Source: Diogma glabrata (Eukaryota > Arthropoda > Insecta > Diptera > Cylindrotomidae). Taken from it: a stretch of 64,000 nucleotides of DNA. Shown here in pieces: positions 46,079 through 57,497 of the stretch. The notes below the pieces were generated by a model. The model was given only the letters and a program-made list of their open reading frames with translations. It was not told the DNA's origin and did no database searches. The stretch's first letter is position 1, and each line of letters begins with the position of its first letter. The stretch is from positions 62,001-126,000 of the forward strand of contig CAVNZG010001077.1 in assembly GCA_963693315.1 (NCBI GenBank), given 5' to 3'. A program made the translations under genes and the position numbers.

Positions 46079-48799
46079 TTGTCTTCATTTCTTTTTTATA
46101 TTTCAACATTATTTTGGAACTTATTACTTAATATGAATATTAGCTTATTCCAACAAATCGAATATGATTTCGGCACTGAAATCTCTACGTTCACAAAAAG
46201 ATATATTAACAACTCTAGGAAATTTGCAAGAATATTAACCAGGAAACATTTTCTTTTACAATGTCGATCCAACGACATCATTCCGGACTTCATATCAAAT
46301 CACAGCAAACATCTGAATTTCATCGAATCAACTAATGGGCATGTAATATTCAAATTAGATAAATTAGTTAAATTAGTAAACAAAACACTTTTAAAACTAG
46401 AAATCATAAACACTTTCTGTAAATTAAACATGATAGAACAAGAACACCGCACCTTAAATAGCTTCTTAAAGAGAAATATGCCTCCCTATCTCTTTACCAT
46501 AGTTCAAAAGATTCAGACTAACGCTTACATTCTTCAACACTCAAAGTACATGAGTATCATCTCTAACAAACTCCTAAATTTATCCAATAGAGCAGTAAAG
46601 ATAGATTTCCAATTTAATCAAGATTGGTTTGTAAATCTCACAGATATCGAGTTCCCACCTGAAACATCTACTCTCCTTTCTCTAGGTCCCAAATTTTCTA
46701 TCCCGTATTCACCTAAAAACCTCCCATGTTTCGACCTAATAGCGGATACTGAACAAGTAATCCAAATGGGAAATTTCAATGAAAAAACAACGGATATTAT
46801 TCGGTTTAGGATAGCAAACCTTATTAAACACTATCAATTTTCCCACCGCAATCACCAACCCTCCTCATCTAACATCCTGAACAAATACTCAATAATAACC
46901 CAAAATTTCCTAAAAAACCACCCTGAGTTGATAATTCTACCGGCCGACAAAGGCAATATAACAGTAGCCATGTCCAAGAATGATTACATTCATAAATTAA
47001 ATCTCTTACTTAGTGATTCGAACACATACAATGTATTAAAACGTGACTTAACCAATTCTCTACAAACTAAAAACAATGCTTTGGTCAAAGAATTACAAGA
47101 TAAAGACTACATCAGTATCCAAACCAGAAAACATCTGACAATATATAATAGTAACCAACCAAAACTTTATGGTCTTCCCAAAATACACAAGGCTGAAATA
47201 CCGATAAGACCTATCGTATCCTGGATAGGGACGCCAGCATACAACTTATCAAAAATTTTATCAAAGATTCTTCAACATATTTCCTCAGACACATACAACG
47301 TAAAAAATTCCTACAACCTTAAAACCAAATTAGATTCAATAGATTTCATCCATCATGACCATCAATTAATCTCCTTTGACGTGGTGTCGCTGTTTACAAA
47401 CATTCGATGGGAACAATTAGAAACAGTAACTTCCATCCCACAGGATTTATTTATAAGATTGGTAAAATTCTGCTGCGAAGATTGCAACTTTTTTTCATTT
47501 AATAACAAATTCTATAAGCAAACTTTTGGAGGTGCAATGGGTTGTCCTCTTGTCCCCATTATAGCTGATCTGATAATGAATGAACTCCTCAACATCTCGA
47601 TCCCCCGCCTGAATTACACGCCATCCATAATAGTCAAATACGTCGATGACCTTCTATTCACCTTACCACCTTCTGAAATTAATAATACCATCTCCACTTT
47701 GAACGATTTCCATGACCGATTAAAATTTACATATGAGCAACAGCATAACAACACATTGAACTATTTAGACATGACCTTACACTTAAATCCCGACAGTTCA
47801 ATCGACACTAATTGGTTCTCGAAACCTACCAGTAAATACAGACTCTTAAATTTTTTATCTTCTCACTCATTCTCCCAAAAACGAAATATCATAGTAACAA
47901 CAATAGAAAGGACCCTTAAACTCAGTTCTGTAAAATTTTGGTCTGAAAACTGTAACATTATCAAACAAGGACTAACTAAAAATAACTACCCCTCACACCT
48001 AATAGATAAATACATCAACAAATTCATAATGACTCAACGAACTCTCTTGTCCCAACCTCCAACAGAACCCCAACCCCAACCCATGCCTAGCACTATACCA
48101 GAACTCAATTCACTAATATCCACCACTCCTTTATTATATACTTCTCTTATTTTTGTTGATAATTTATCAAATAAAATTGAAAAACTCTTAAACGAGTTTT
48201 TACCCACCAATAAAATCAAAATAACCTTCAGACCAGGAAATACGAACCATCAAAAATTTTTTACCAGACTTAAAGATTTAACTCCTAAAAACAAAACATG
48301 CAACACCGTCTACAAAATAAATTGTAAAGACTGTACTAGCTGCTACATTGGTGAATCATCTCAATATCTCGAAAAAAGAATGTACCAACACTCTATGGAT
48401 TCCAAAAGAATGATGAATTCCCCAAGAACAATACCAAACGTAACAAATAGACTACCCACAGTTACTGAACAGCAAACCTCTTCTCCCGTTCCCACTAACA
48501 GCCCTATCTCTAATTTACTCCAACCTCCCCTTAACCCTTCCCATCTAGCACCAATTCCTCTTGATACCCCCAAAAGAGATTATACGACTGCATTAGCTTA
48601 TCGTTATCACATAGGTGACACTTCACATACTTTTAACTTAGATAATCCAGAAGTCTTATGCCAAGAAAAATCTCGTTCAAAACGTATCACTAAAGAATCC
48701 TTATTTATCCTGTCTTTTCCAAACTCGATTAATAAAAAATCTGACACTATGGGTATTGCCAAAATATACGTTGACCTCATAAAACTAAACACTACATGA
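46079..48799 (+). CDS. Penelope-like element polyprotein: reverse transcriptase plus GIY-YIG endonuclease
   Basis: One uninterrupted frame of 906 codons. Residues 285-300 give LPADKGNITVAM, the RT1 motif peculiar to Penelope-like RTs. YGLPKIHK lies at about 364 and RPIVSW at about 376. ISFDVVSLFTNI carries the first catalytic Asp (434). GGAMGCPLVPIIADL is RT5, and KYVDDLLF places the catalytic pair at Asp523-Asp524. LNYLDMTLH follows. The C-terminal GIY-YIG nuclease reads TVYKINCKDCTSCYIGE at about 743-759, with the expected Arg in LEKRMYQH; the usual GIY is TVY here. A Pro/Ser/Thr-rich segment (about 774-834) separates this from the conserved H-x-F tail. RT primes on nicked DNA made by the nuclease. 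All catalytic residues I can check are kept and the frame is open, so the copy may be functional or recently so. Confidence 0.95.
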   Translation: MSSFLFYISTLFWNLLLNMNISLFQQIEYDFGTEISTFTKRYINNSRKFARILTRKHFLLQCRSNDIIPDFISNHSKHLNFIESTNGHVIFKLDKLVKLVNKTLLKLEIINTFCKLNMIEQEHRTLNSFLKRNMPPYLFTIVQKIQTNAYILQHSKYMSIISNKLLNLSNRAVKIDFQFNQDWFVNLTDIEFPPETSTLLSLGPKFSIPYSPKNLPCFDLIADTEQVIQMGNFNEKTTDIIRFRIANLIKHYQFSHRNHQPSSSNILNKYSIITQNFLKNHPELIILPADKGNITVAMSKNDYIHKLNLLLSDSNTYNVLKRDLTNSLQTKNNALVKELQDKDYISIQTRKHLTIYNSNQPKLYGLPKIHKAEIPIRPIVSWIGTPAYNLSKILSKILQHISSDTYNVKNSYNLKTKLDSIDFIHHDHQLISFDVVSLFTNIRWEQLETVTSIPQDLFIRLVKFCCEDCNFFSFNNKFYKQTFGGAMGCPLVPIIADLIMNELLNISIPRLNYTPSIIVKYVDDLLFTLPPSEINNTISTLNDFHDRLKFTYEQQHNNTLNYLDMTLHLNPDSSIDTNWFSKPTSKYRLLNFLSSHSFSQKRNIIVTTIERTLKLSSVKFWSENCNIIKQGLTKNNYPSHLIDKYINKFIMTQRTLLSQPPTEPQPQPMPSTIPELNSLISTTPLLYTSLIFVDNLSNKIEKLLNEFLPTNKIKITFRPGNTNHQKFFTRLKDLTPKNKTCNTVYKINCKDCTSCYIGESSQYLEKRMYQHSMDSKRMMNSPRTIPNVTNRLPTVTEQQTSSPVPTNSPISNLLQPPLNPSHLAPIPLDTPKRDYTTALAYRYHIGDTSHTFNLDNPEVLCQEKSRSKRITKESLFILSFPNSINKKSDTMGIAKIYVDLIKLNTT

Positions 48800-49094
48800 A
48801 TACTAAGCCACCTAATATCTACACCAAATCTCCAATTTTTTCCTAAGCCTGTTTTACCAATATCCAATTCATGAACCCACACACACTAAACAAGATAATA
48901 ATATTAAAATTACTTTTATTTTTAACAGTTTCATTTAAACTCTGACATTCTGTGATTAATACTAATCCTATAACATTCAAATTTTTATCTTAAACGTGTA
49001 TACACATTTTTAATTAAGTTTTTAAATTAATTTATTTTAGTTAAGTTATGTTAAGTTTTAATATCAGACAAATTTGGTGTTTTTTTGTGCAGTG
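48800..49094 (+). other. Penelope-like element 3' untranslated region
   Basis: AT-rich sequence between the ORF stop and the right pseudo-LTR. No further coding pattern. Confidence 0.7.
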
Positions 49095-49575
49095 TTTTTC
49101 AATAATGTTAATATTTCGTCTTAATAGTTCTCTAACTATTTTATTTTTGTTATTTTAAACCGTTCCTTACTAAAATCATTTTAATGTCAAACAAAAATTA
49201 TAGAATAAATATCACCACAATTGCTAAATTCTAGTTACCTTCAATTGCTCATTACATGTAAGTTGTTATATATATATATATATATATGTCGTACTAATAA
49301 TTATCAGTTATATTCAGTTAGTTATGTCATAATTAATGTTCATATTTCTAGTTTCCTCCTAATATAAATTTACATTTATTTTTCTTTTTTTTTGTATACA
49401 GTATCTTGATAATGACGAACAATATCGTCGAAAATTTGATGTTTAATAAATAACAATTGAGAGAATAACGAACCTGAAATCAATTTTTTCAATATTAATA
49501 TGATATTAAATTCACCTTAACCAAACTCCCGTAACAAATTATCCACGTAATAAATGGTGCAAAAAATCAACAAAC
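49095..49575 (+). repeat. Penelope-like element, right pseudo-LTR
   Basis: Direct copy of 45514-45994. It is followed by an AAACTTTTTTTTT run that matches the ACTTTTTTTT run left of the element, consistent with a short target duplication of roughly 10 bases in a T tract. Confidence 0.9.
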
Positions 49576-50531
49576 TTTTTTTTGTTTGGTAGTTGATTAG
49601 TTAGTCGTTTGAAAAAAATAAATTTATTGTTTTTGTAATTAATTTTTAAATAAAATATTAAAAAAACTTTTTTAAAGATGGCGCTCGGGTCGAAGATCCT
49701 TACTCTATCCTTACTCTAAAATATATCAAATTTACAAAGAGGCGTTAATTCTAGTTCTTGAGATATTTAATTTTAAAGATTTTTAGTACGACTGAAATTC
49801 GAATTTTTCATCATTTTTTCAAACAACTTCCATTAACAAAAAATTTTAAAACCAATTAAATTTTAATTTTTTTTTTTTAAATATAGTTCTAACTTTTCTT
49901 TAAAATAGATCAAATCTACAAAGGTGCGTTAATTCGTATTCTTGAGATATTTAATTTTAAAGATTTTTAGTCCCAATAAAATTCTAATTGTTCATTATTT
50001 TCTCGAACTTCAGTGGTTAAAATTTTTAGATGATAAACAATGTTCGAAAAAATAATGAACAATTAGAATGTAAATCGGACTAAAAATCTTTAAAATTAAA
50101 TATCTCAAGAACACGAATTAACGCCTCCTTGCAAATTTGATATATTTTAAAGTAAGGTATATTTTAAAAAAAAGTTAAAATTTAATTGATTTTAAAATTT
50201 TTTGTTAATGGAAGTTGTTTGAAAAATGAAGCAAAATTCGAATTTCAGTCGTACTAAAAATCTTTAAAATTAAATATCTCAAGAACAAAAATTAACGCTT
50301 CTTTGATAATTTGATTTATTTTAGAATAAAGATAGAACTATTTACAGAAAAAAATTAATTAAATTCCAATTGATCTTCGACCCTAGCGCCATCTTTAAAA
50401 AAGTTTTTTTAATATTTTTATTTAAAAACAATAAATTAATTTTTTTCAAACGACTAACTAATCATCTATCAAACAAAAAAAGTTTGATGACATCGGTATA
50501 GCCGTTCTTGAGCAATTTAATTTCAAAGTTA
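49576..50531. mobile_element. Family B foldback element, long inverted arms
   Basis: The arms begin AAAAAAAGTTTGATGACATC (right, inverted) and contain TAGTTAGTCGTTTGAAAAAA, AAAGATGGCGCT, TTGAGATATTTAATTTTAAA and GATTTTTAGT. These phrases occur in order on the left and in reverse order on the right. The centre is near 50005-50040 (TTCATTATTTTCTCGAAC versus GTTCGAAAAAATAATGAAC). No ORF. The left arm's outer 45 bp lie at 45462-45508 on the other side of the Penelope-like element. Confidence 0.9.
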
Positions 50532-50715
50532 CATCAAATTGGCAGAATTTTCATTTTTCATGCATGTTGGGGTGCCCCTATGCTCAAACTATGCACTTTA
50601 GAAAAATTTTAAAATAAGTTGTATATTTTATTTTGTCCATACTACTTATATGCCAAGTTTCAGGAAAATCAAAAATGGTAAAGTTTTCACAACTGTCTAG
50701 AACACGTTTTTTATC
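50532..50715 (+). repeat. Family B outer segment
   Basis: TTTTCATGCATGTTGGGGTG, CCCCTATGCTCAAACTATGC and TCCATACTACTTATATGCCA continue the family outward from the right arm. The same piece occurs inverted at 43440-43655. Confidence 0.8.
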
Positions 50716-51640
50716 TATGAGGAAATGTTTATACATTTTGTTGATTGAATGAAATACAACATGTTGTGTTTTTGTTTGATTTTGATCCCAATATAGTATG
50801 AGTTGAAATAAGACCGGAACCGAAATAGAATAAAAAATAAATTTAGGGAATTTTCTTTATATATTGAAGATTCATGTTTTTAGAGTTGAAATTGAAATAG
50901 GCCGGTCGTTGCAGGTTCAATTATCAAATATATTGAATAAAAGATTATGTATGCGTTCTGGATTAATCAAAAAGTGGATTTTTCGACGGATGATCGACTT
51001 CATACTTGGAATATAAGACGTATTACTCGTATTGGTGAAATAAGAAACAAATCCTGAGTGTAAATATCACATTAAAGACTTTATTTTATTTACAGAAACA
51101 CATGTATTTTTTATCTTAGCTCATACTTTTTGTAGGCCAAGTATATATAAAATCGATTGGTCGTCCGCGAGTCACACAGATCACGAATTTCATCAAAAAC
51201 TAAAATCTTTTGACTTAAGATGCACATCTTCAAAAATTAATATCTGTAGAACAAATTAAATTTTAATAAGCTTTAGGATAAAATGGAAACTTTTATCTAC
51301 GACATCAGCGCCATTTTAAAAAATGTATTTCTTAATATTTTAAACAGTGTAACCAAAAATTAAACTGTATCCTAAATTTGAATTTCCAAAAAACTTTGAG
51401 ACCCCCCTGTTCTCAAACTATACGGTTTTAAACATTTCTAAGAACACAGTTATTTTTTTCGTCACCCTTACTACTTTTAATTCAAGTATGAAGTCAATAA
51501 AAAATCGGGTTCAGCGTCGGTCGGTTAGATCACGAATTTGATAAGCGTTATATATGTTACGGTAAAGTAATAAATCACCAATGCATTTGGTAAATATTAG
51601 AAATATGACTGATATGAGTTTATTTTAACACTTTTACATG
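50716..51640. repeat. No gene; diverged family B copy at about 51200-51500
   Basis: ACATCAGCGCCATTTTAAAA, then CTGTTCTCAAACTATACGGT and CACCCTTACTACTTTTAATT at 51300-51490 are spaced like GCGCCATCTTTAAAAAAG, CTATGCTCAAACTATGCACT and GTCCATACTACTTATATGCC at 50390-50660. This suggests an older copy in direct orientation. The remainder is AT-rich and empty. Confidence 0.5.
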
Positions 51641-51985
51641 TCACCTAACTTAGCCCCACCATTTTGAGAAAATTGCAAAACAAAGATTGTGCTGTTTTGT
51701 GCTACAGTTGTGCTGGATTTGCTATTTAGAAAGAATGCCATATCACCAATGAAAAAAAGTTGGCACGCTGAAACAATTTTCCGAGCAAAAGTTAGGCCCG
51801 CCATTTTGAAAACTGAACAACAAAACAGGCTCTGTATTGTGCTCGAGTTTGGGTTATTCTTATACTCGTGTTTGTGCTATTCATAAAAAAAATTTATATC
51901 CACAATGGAAAAATTTAATAACGCTAAAATCATTTTTTCGACTAAAAGTTAGCCCCGCCATTTAGGAAAAAAGGAAAAACAAATA
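51641..51985 (+). repeat. Satellite of about 145-bp units, left part
   Basis: Units are marked by a TTAGCCCCGCCATTTTG-like phrase at about 51650, 51792 and 51949, and by TTGTGCTGGATTTGCTA-like phrases between them. The same units continue at 57640-58930 beyond the inserted LTR element. Confidence 0.9.
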
Positions 51986-52015
51986 GTGTCAATAACTTTG
52001 ATGAATCGTATACGA
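51986..52015. repeat. Inverted repeat flanking the LTR element (left), partner at 57579-57608
   Basis: TCAATAACTTTGATGAATCG with TATACGACT is the exact inverse of AGTCGTATACGATTCATCAA with AGTTATTGA at 57579-57608. The LTR element sits between them. Confidence 0.9.
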
Positions 52016-52024
52016 CTTAGACAC

Positions 52025-53031
52025 TGTAACGATCGCAATAATCGCAAAACAATAATAAAACCAAATTCCTCTTTGTTTTCAATTCAATAGAAATGTATTA
52101 CATTAATTTCCGTTCATTTTTACATTAATAGTACTTTTAAAATTTTCTAAAACTTAACTGCTAGTTAAATTTTGAATATATTATAAAAAGCCAACGAACG
52201 TACTAAATTTTTATTTCCAATACTAATGAACAGATGTCGTTGTTAATCATTGCTGAATTTTGAAGATTACCCGATTTTGTTTTGACATCATAAGATGTCA
52301 AAAGCAAAATCACATTTTTGCAATTTAAAAAAGATGCATTCCATTGTTGCTTTTCAAAAGAAAATGTTCAATTGTTTTTGTTATTAAACATTAAATCAAA
52401 CAAAAAAGTTAACACTGTTTTCATTAGTGTGTGATTTGGATTACATATATACATTTTTTCTGAAGTTTTTCATTCTTGTTTTCATTAAGTTTTTTTACTT
52501 AAATTATCTTAAAAGAAATCTGCTTTATAAAAGTGGCAGTACATGAAGATAAAGTATCCAATGATGTTATCGAAAGTATGAATGGCAAGGATAACAGTGA
52601 TCGAAGCTATTACCACAGTTAGAGACAATCGTTTGTTTGATGGTTTTTCCGGTTGTTGAAACCGCATGGATTCAAAGGCAGATATATAAATGAAAAGTTA
52701 AAGTATCAAATGCAATGTTCAATTGGGCATTTCGAACAACGAAGGTGTAATTCAACAGCAACAACTGATGTTCACAAATTAGTTCATCCAATATAATTAG
52801 TTGATCAAACGCTAGTCAAGGGAAGTGAAAAATTAGAACCAGATCATCAATCAACAGTTAATAATTTAAGGTATTTATTGTAAATATATATATTAATTTT
52901 AGTTTAATTATTCTCTTTGGAATGTCAGGCTAATTATATAAAATTTAGGAGATTCCCAAATTTACGATTCGATTTTATCCCGGGTAAATTCCTTTTAAAT
53001 ATATTAGTTAACAAAGGTCCACCATAATAAC
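52025..53031 (+). repeat. 5' LTR of a non-autonomous LTR element
   Basis: It starts TGTAACGATCGCAATAATCG and ends GGTCCACCATAATAAC, 1007 bp. It is repeated at 56491-57497 with the same length and, by eye, one clear difference (AAGTTTTTTT versus AAATTTTTTT near 52493). Such close identity implies a recent insertion. Confidence 0.95.
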
Positions 53032-53054
53032 TAGCGCCGAACAAAAGGGACCCG
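53032..53054 (+). promoter_or_regulatory. Candidate primer-binding site (tRNA-Lys-like)
   Basis: TAGCGCCGAACAAAAGGGAC follows the LTR without a gap. It resembles the tRNA-Lys(TTT) type site TGGCGCCCGAACAGGGAC, with one substitution and small length changes. It places the LTR boundary at 53031. Confidence 0.55.
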
Positions 53055-56000
53055 TTAGGTTAATTACAGTTATATTTCTTGTATTTTTTTTAGATATATA
53101 TATATAAATAATTTGGTGGGAAAATATTTTCCAGGTTGGGCGTTGGCAAGCCGGTTTTTTTTTGAAAAAACTTTTTTTTGTGTGGAACATCTTATATTAT
53201 TATATTTATATATTTATATATTATTTGATTATTTCAATTCAGATTAATAGTTTGTTTTTCGCGTCGGTTTATTTAGCTAAATTTTGTTAAAAAGCTAGAG
53301 GAAAAAAATAAAGGTTTAGTTTCTAAGGTGTTCATGTGTATATTTATCATAAGTACTCTAAATTTATATTTTCAAAAATTTAAAGAATTCCGCGTTTCTC
53401 TTTGTAAGTTTTAGGATAAACCAGTTGTGGTTTTTTTTGGTAATAGGGTGGTGGCAATCGGTTTGGGCCGTGGTTGTCAATCAGCTTTTTGTGTATCTTG
53501 AAATAAACCAGTTATTGGTTTCGTTTTGATTAGGAAATTATATATTTTGAATTTTGATAAGAATGTATACAATCAGGAGGTTTCAGGGGGGGATCAGGAG
53601 GAGTCGGCCAGGGGGGTTTGAGCCATGGATGAATGAGGTGGATGAGAGAGCGAATGTGGAGAGAAGGAGAGTCGCTTGGTCGTGGAGCTGGGAGCTTCCT
53701 CGACCAAGAGTACTCAAATAGAGGAGCTGGTTGAGGTGGTTCCCATCTCACCGACCATGCGACAGGTAGAGGAGTGGTCTGGTCCACAGGAGGCCCCTGT
53801 TCCTCATTGTATAATTAGTTAAGACTAATTTTTTTTTTAATTTTGAAAAAAACCGTTTTGTGACAGCAATTTTTTTGGAGATTGTTTTTTGTGCTGTCAT
53901 CTGCTTTTAGTAATACTAATTGTTTTTTTATTTTGGAAAAAAGAAAACCGTTTTGGGGAAGCAGTTTTTTTTTGAAATTTTTTTATGCTACCACGTACAT
54001 ATTGTACATATTTTTGGTATACTATTGTACATATCTTTTGTATATCCTGTACATATTTTTTTTTTATATACATAGTACAATTTTTTGTACATAATGTATA
54101 TTTATATTTGGTTATATATTGTACATATTCTTGGATGATGCAATTAATTTATATATGAAATTAATCGTATGTTTTTTTTGATTGTGGTTAAGTCATGTTT
54201 TTATGAGTTTTAGGATGTTATTAACGTAATAAAGGTTAAAATTGACCAAACAGTTTTCAACGGTTTTGTATAAGTTTAAATCTTTCGTCACTACTTTCAA
54301 AGTATTATTGGTCTGTGTTTATGGAAGTACAATTGAAAATAATTAATTCCCATCAACTTTATAGAGTGAGCCGGATCCAAATCAATATCTCTACATTTGT
54401 CATCATATTGATCCGCGGATGTACGTATACACATCTCGTATGAGTCCATTTTAGCTACCACCATTTTTTAAATTATTTTTTATTGCGATTAATTTTAAAA
54501 AATGGTATAAATATAGAAACAATTATTCTTAGCTAACATTTATTTTTTGTTTCGAATACATTAAATAAAGCGAAAGATTTAACCTGAACAAATATATTAG
54601 AATTAATAATTTAAAGATTAGTAAGCTTAGTTTTAAATGTAAAATAATCGTAATTTTTTTAAATTACCAATTTATTATTTAGTCTGAAGATTTAATTTAA
54701 TTAATTTCATGTAAAACCTTATTAACACATATTATATATTTCATGTTTCGATTTAGCATTTTTTTTAAGGGAATTGTTTGGATTATGGATAAGTTATGTA
54801 GTATTTAGGTTTATTGATTCACTTTCTCAGCGGTAGGCCTAAAAAGCCATCCATGGGGCTTATCCCCTTAACATTGTTGTCGTTCCTAGATCGCCTATGG
54901 CCATCGGGGTTATGCGATCGAAGAACATTGGTTTCTTCTCTTCATTCGGCGAGGAAGTCCTCAGGGACGAGGAGTGGTGTTGCTGTGTTTGTACTTAGGT
55001 GCAAACCAGTAGTACCATTCTTTGCTCAGAGGCTTCTTCGGTGTAATGAAGAGAAGAACCAATTGTACTTTGCTTTCAGGATCAGAGGCTTCACCTCACA
55101 CAAATTCAAAAACTTTTCCACTTTTCCATTTAGCTTTTCAATAGATCAATTTTTCATGGAGTTTAGGTTTTGAAGTTTGGTGCTCGGGAGCGTTCTACAA
55201 CTTTCGCATTAGGTTTAGTTGTAATTTATTTGTAGGTTAAACAAGCACAACTGGGTCAGTAGAAATGGACCTAGTGTCTAATCGTGACAGTTGTGATTGT
55301 TTTATTAGGTTAGGGAGAATCTGTTCTGTAGAATCTGGTCGTTAGGGGCTTTTCTAGTCAGTTCTCACATGCATTGTTGGAGTGGGCTCGCGAACGCGAT
55401 ATTTCAGATTTAAATGAAATGGATATTGTACCATACTTACTTTTTAAATTGTCTCCAGACGAATCTTGATTTTGGGAATCTCTTATGATATTAAATAAAA
55501 ATAAAATAAATCAAACAAATTTTTCAAAAATTAAATAAATAAATTTTTTTATTAAATAAATTAAATTTTCGTTAATTAAAATAATTTTAGGTAAATAAAT
55601 AATTTTTTTTAGAATCTAAATAGTTTTAGGTAACTAAATAAATAAATTTTCTTAATAAGCAAGACATCAAGATATAAATAAATATTTTTTATTTTTTTTA
55701 AAAAAAATAAATCAATATTTCAAAGTTAGGACGGTGCATCCAATAAATAAACATCCTTTCTGAATAATTTTCATTTTTTCAATTTTTTTAAAAATAAATA
55801 AATATATTTTAGGGGTGCTATCGTCAATAACTAATTTTAGGTATATATAATTATTTCAGTATATCTGAAATTAAATAAATAAATTATACTTTTACATATA
55901 TAATGTTTTAGGAATTTTTGTGAAAGATTCAGCAAAGATTGGCTACGACGGTGGTCCTTTTTGTTCCTTTATAAAGTTTGTTTTTACAAGAAAATCTTGT

Positions 56001-56490
56001 ATGTTTTCGAATTGGGCGTTCGTTGTTTTTTTTCGTTTTTGTGCTTTCATCCTTTTTACATTTCCGTCGTACTGGCTCCATTTTTTTTTGTTGAGAGTTG
56101 GTTTTACTATTGTTGGTGATTGCGAGTCATGATTTTGCGGGTTTTACCATCGAAATCTCTAGCGTCTGTTTCCTATATACCAAGCCTAAGTTTTTCAATA
56201 TATTTTTTTTATAAAATTAAATTTAGTGTTAGAATTATTAGTTGTCATAAATTAAACATCTATTCTTAATCATTAGTTATTATAGTTATAAATTTAATTC
56301 TCGGTTTTTAGAATTTAAATAGGTGTTATATTTAATATTACTTAGTTATTATAATTTTTTTTATTAGTTATTAGAATTTCTATTATTAGTTTAAGTTTAA
56401 TAGTGCTTTGGTGGTTTCTGTCATGGAGGGGATGGCGACGTTTTTGTGATTTCAAGAGTAGAAATCTTGATTTTTACCTTGAATTCATGG
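53055..56490 (+). mobile_element. Internal region of the non-autonomous LTR element (LARD-like)
   Basis: This 3.4-kb interior has no RT, RNase H, integrase or protease motif in any frame I read. Two GC-richer patches (53560-53800 and 54810-55180) hold open frames of 85 codons (minus, Pro-rich) and 119 codons (plus) with no known domain. 54000-54130 repeats GTACATATTTTT-like phrases, and 55490-55890 is AAATAAAT-type low complexity. A weak purine run GGAGGGGATGGCG lies near 56425. Long, non-coding interiors between good LTRs define large retrotransposon derivatives, mobilised by an autonomous partner. Confidence 0.8.
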
Positions 56491-57497
56491 TGTAACGATC
56501 GCAATAATCGCAAAACAATAATAAAACCAAATTCCTCTTTGTTTTCAATTCAATAGAAATGTATTACATTAATTTCCGTTCATTTTTACATTAATAGTAC
56601 TTTTAAAATTTTCTAAAACTTAACTGCTAGTTAAATTTTGAATATATTATAAAAAGCCAACGAACGTACTAAATTTTTATTTCCAATACTAATGAACAGA
56701 TGTCGTTGTTAATCATTGCTGAATTTTGAAGATTACCCGATTTTGTTTTGACATCATAAGATGTCAAAAGCAAAATCACATTTTTGCAATTTAAAAAAGA
56801 TGCATTCCATTGTTGCTTTTCAAAAGAAAATGTTCAATTGTTTTTGTTATTAAACATTAAATCAAACAAAAAAGTTAACACTGTTTTCATTAGTGTGTGA
56901 TTTGGATTACATATATACATTTTTTCTGAAGTTTTTCATTCTTGTTTTCATTAAATTTTTTTACTTAAATTATCTTAAAAGAAATCTGCTTTATAAAAGT
57001 GGCAGTACATGAAGATAAAGTATCCAATGATGTTATCGAAAGTATGAATGGCAAGGATAACAGTGATCGAAGCTATTACCACAGTTAGAGACAATCGTTT
57101 GTTTGATGGTTTTTCCGGTTGTTGAAACCGCATGGATTCAAAGGCAGATATATAAATGAAAAGTTAAAGTATCAAATGCAATGTTCAATTGGGCATTTCG
57201 AACAACGAAGGTGTAATTCAACAGCAACAACTGATGTTCACAAATTAGTTCATCCAATATAATTAGTTGATCAAACGCTAGTCAAGGGAAGTGAAAAATT
57301 AGAACCAGATCATCAATCAACAGTTAATAATTTAAGGTATTTATTGTAAATATATATATTAATTTTAGTTTAATTATTCTCTTTGGAATGTCAGGCTAAT
57401 TATATAAAATTTAGGAGATTCCCAAATTTACGATTCGATTTTATCCCGGGTAAATTCCTTTTAAATATATTAGTTAACAAAGGTCCACCATAATAAC
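56491..57497 (+). repeat. 3' LTR of the non-autonomous LTR element
   Basis: Same 1007-bp sequence as 52025-53031. Flanks are GACAC on the left of the 5' LTR and ACTTT on the right of this LTR. A 4-bp ACAC duplication is possible only if the LTR is taken to end two bases earlier, so the target duplication is unresolved. Confidence 0.95.

Noticed and set aside
51689..51886. Satellite-derived frame and similar ones at 58450-58684
   Set aside because: The frames are not conserved between satellite units.
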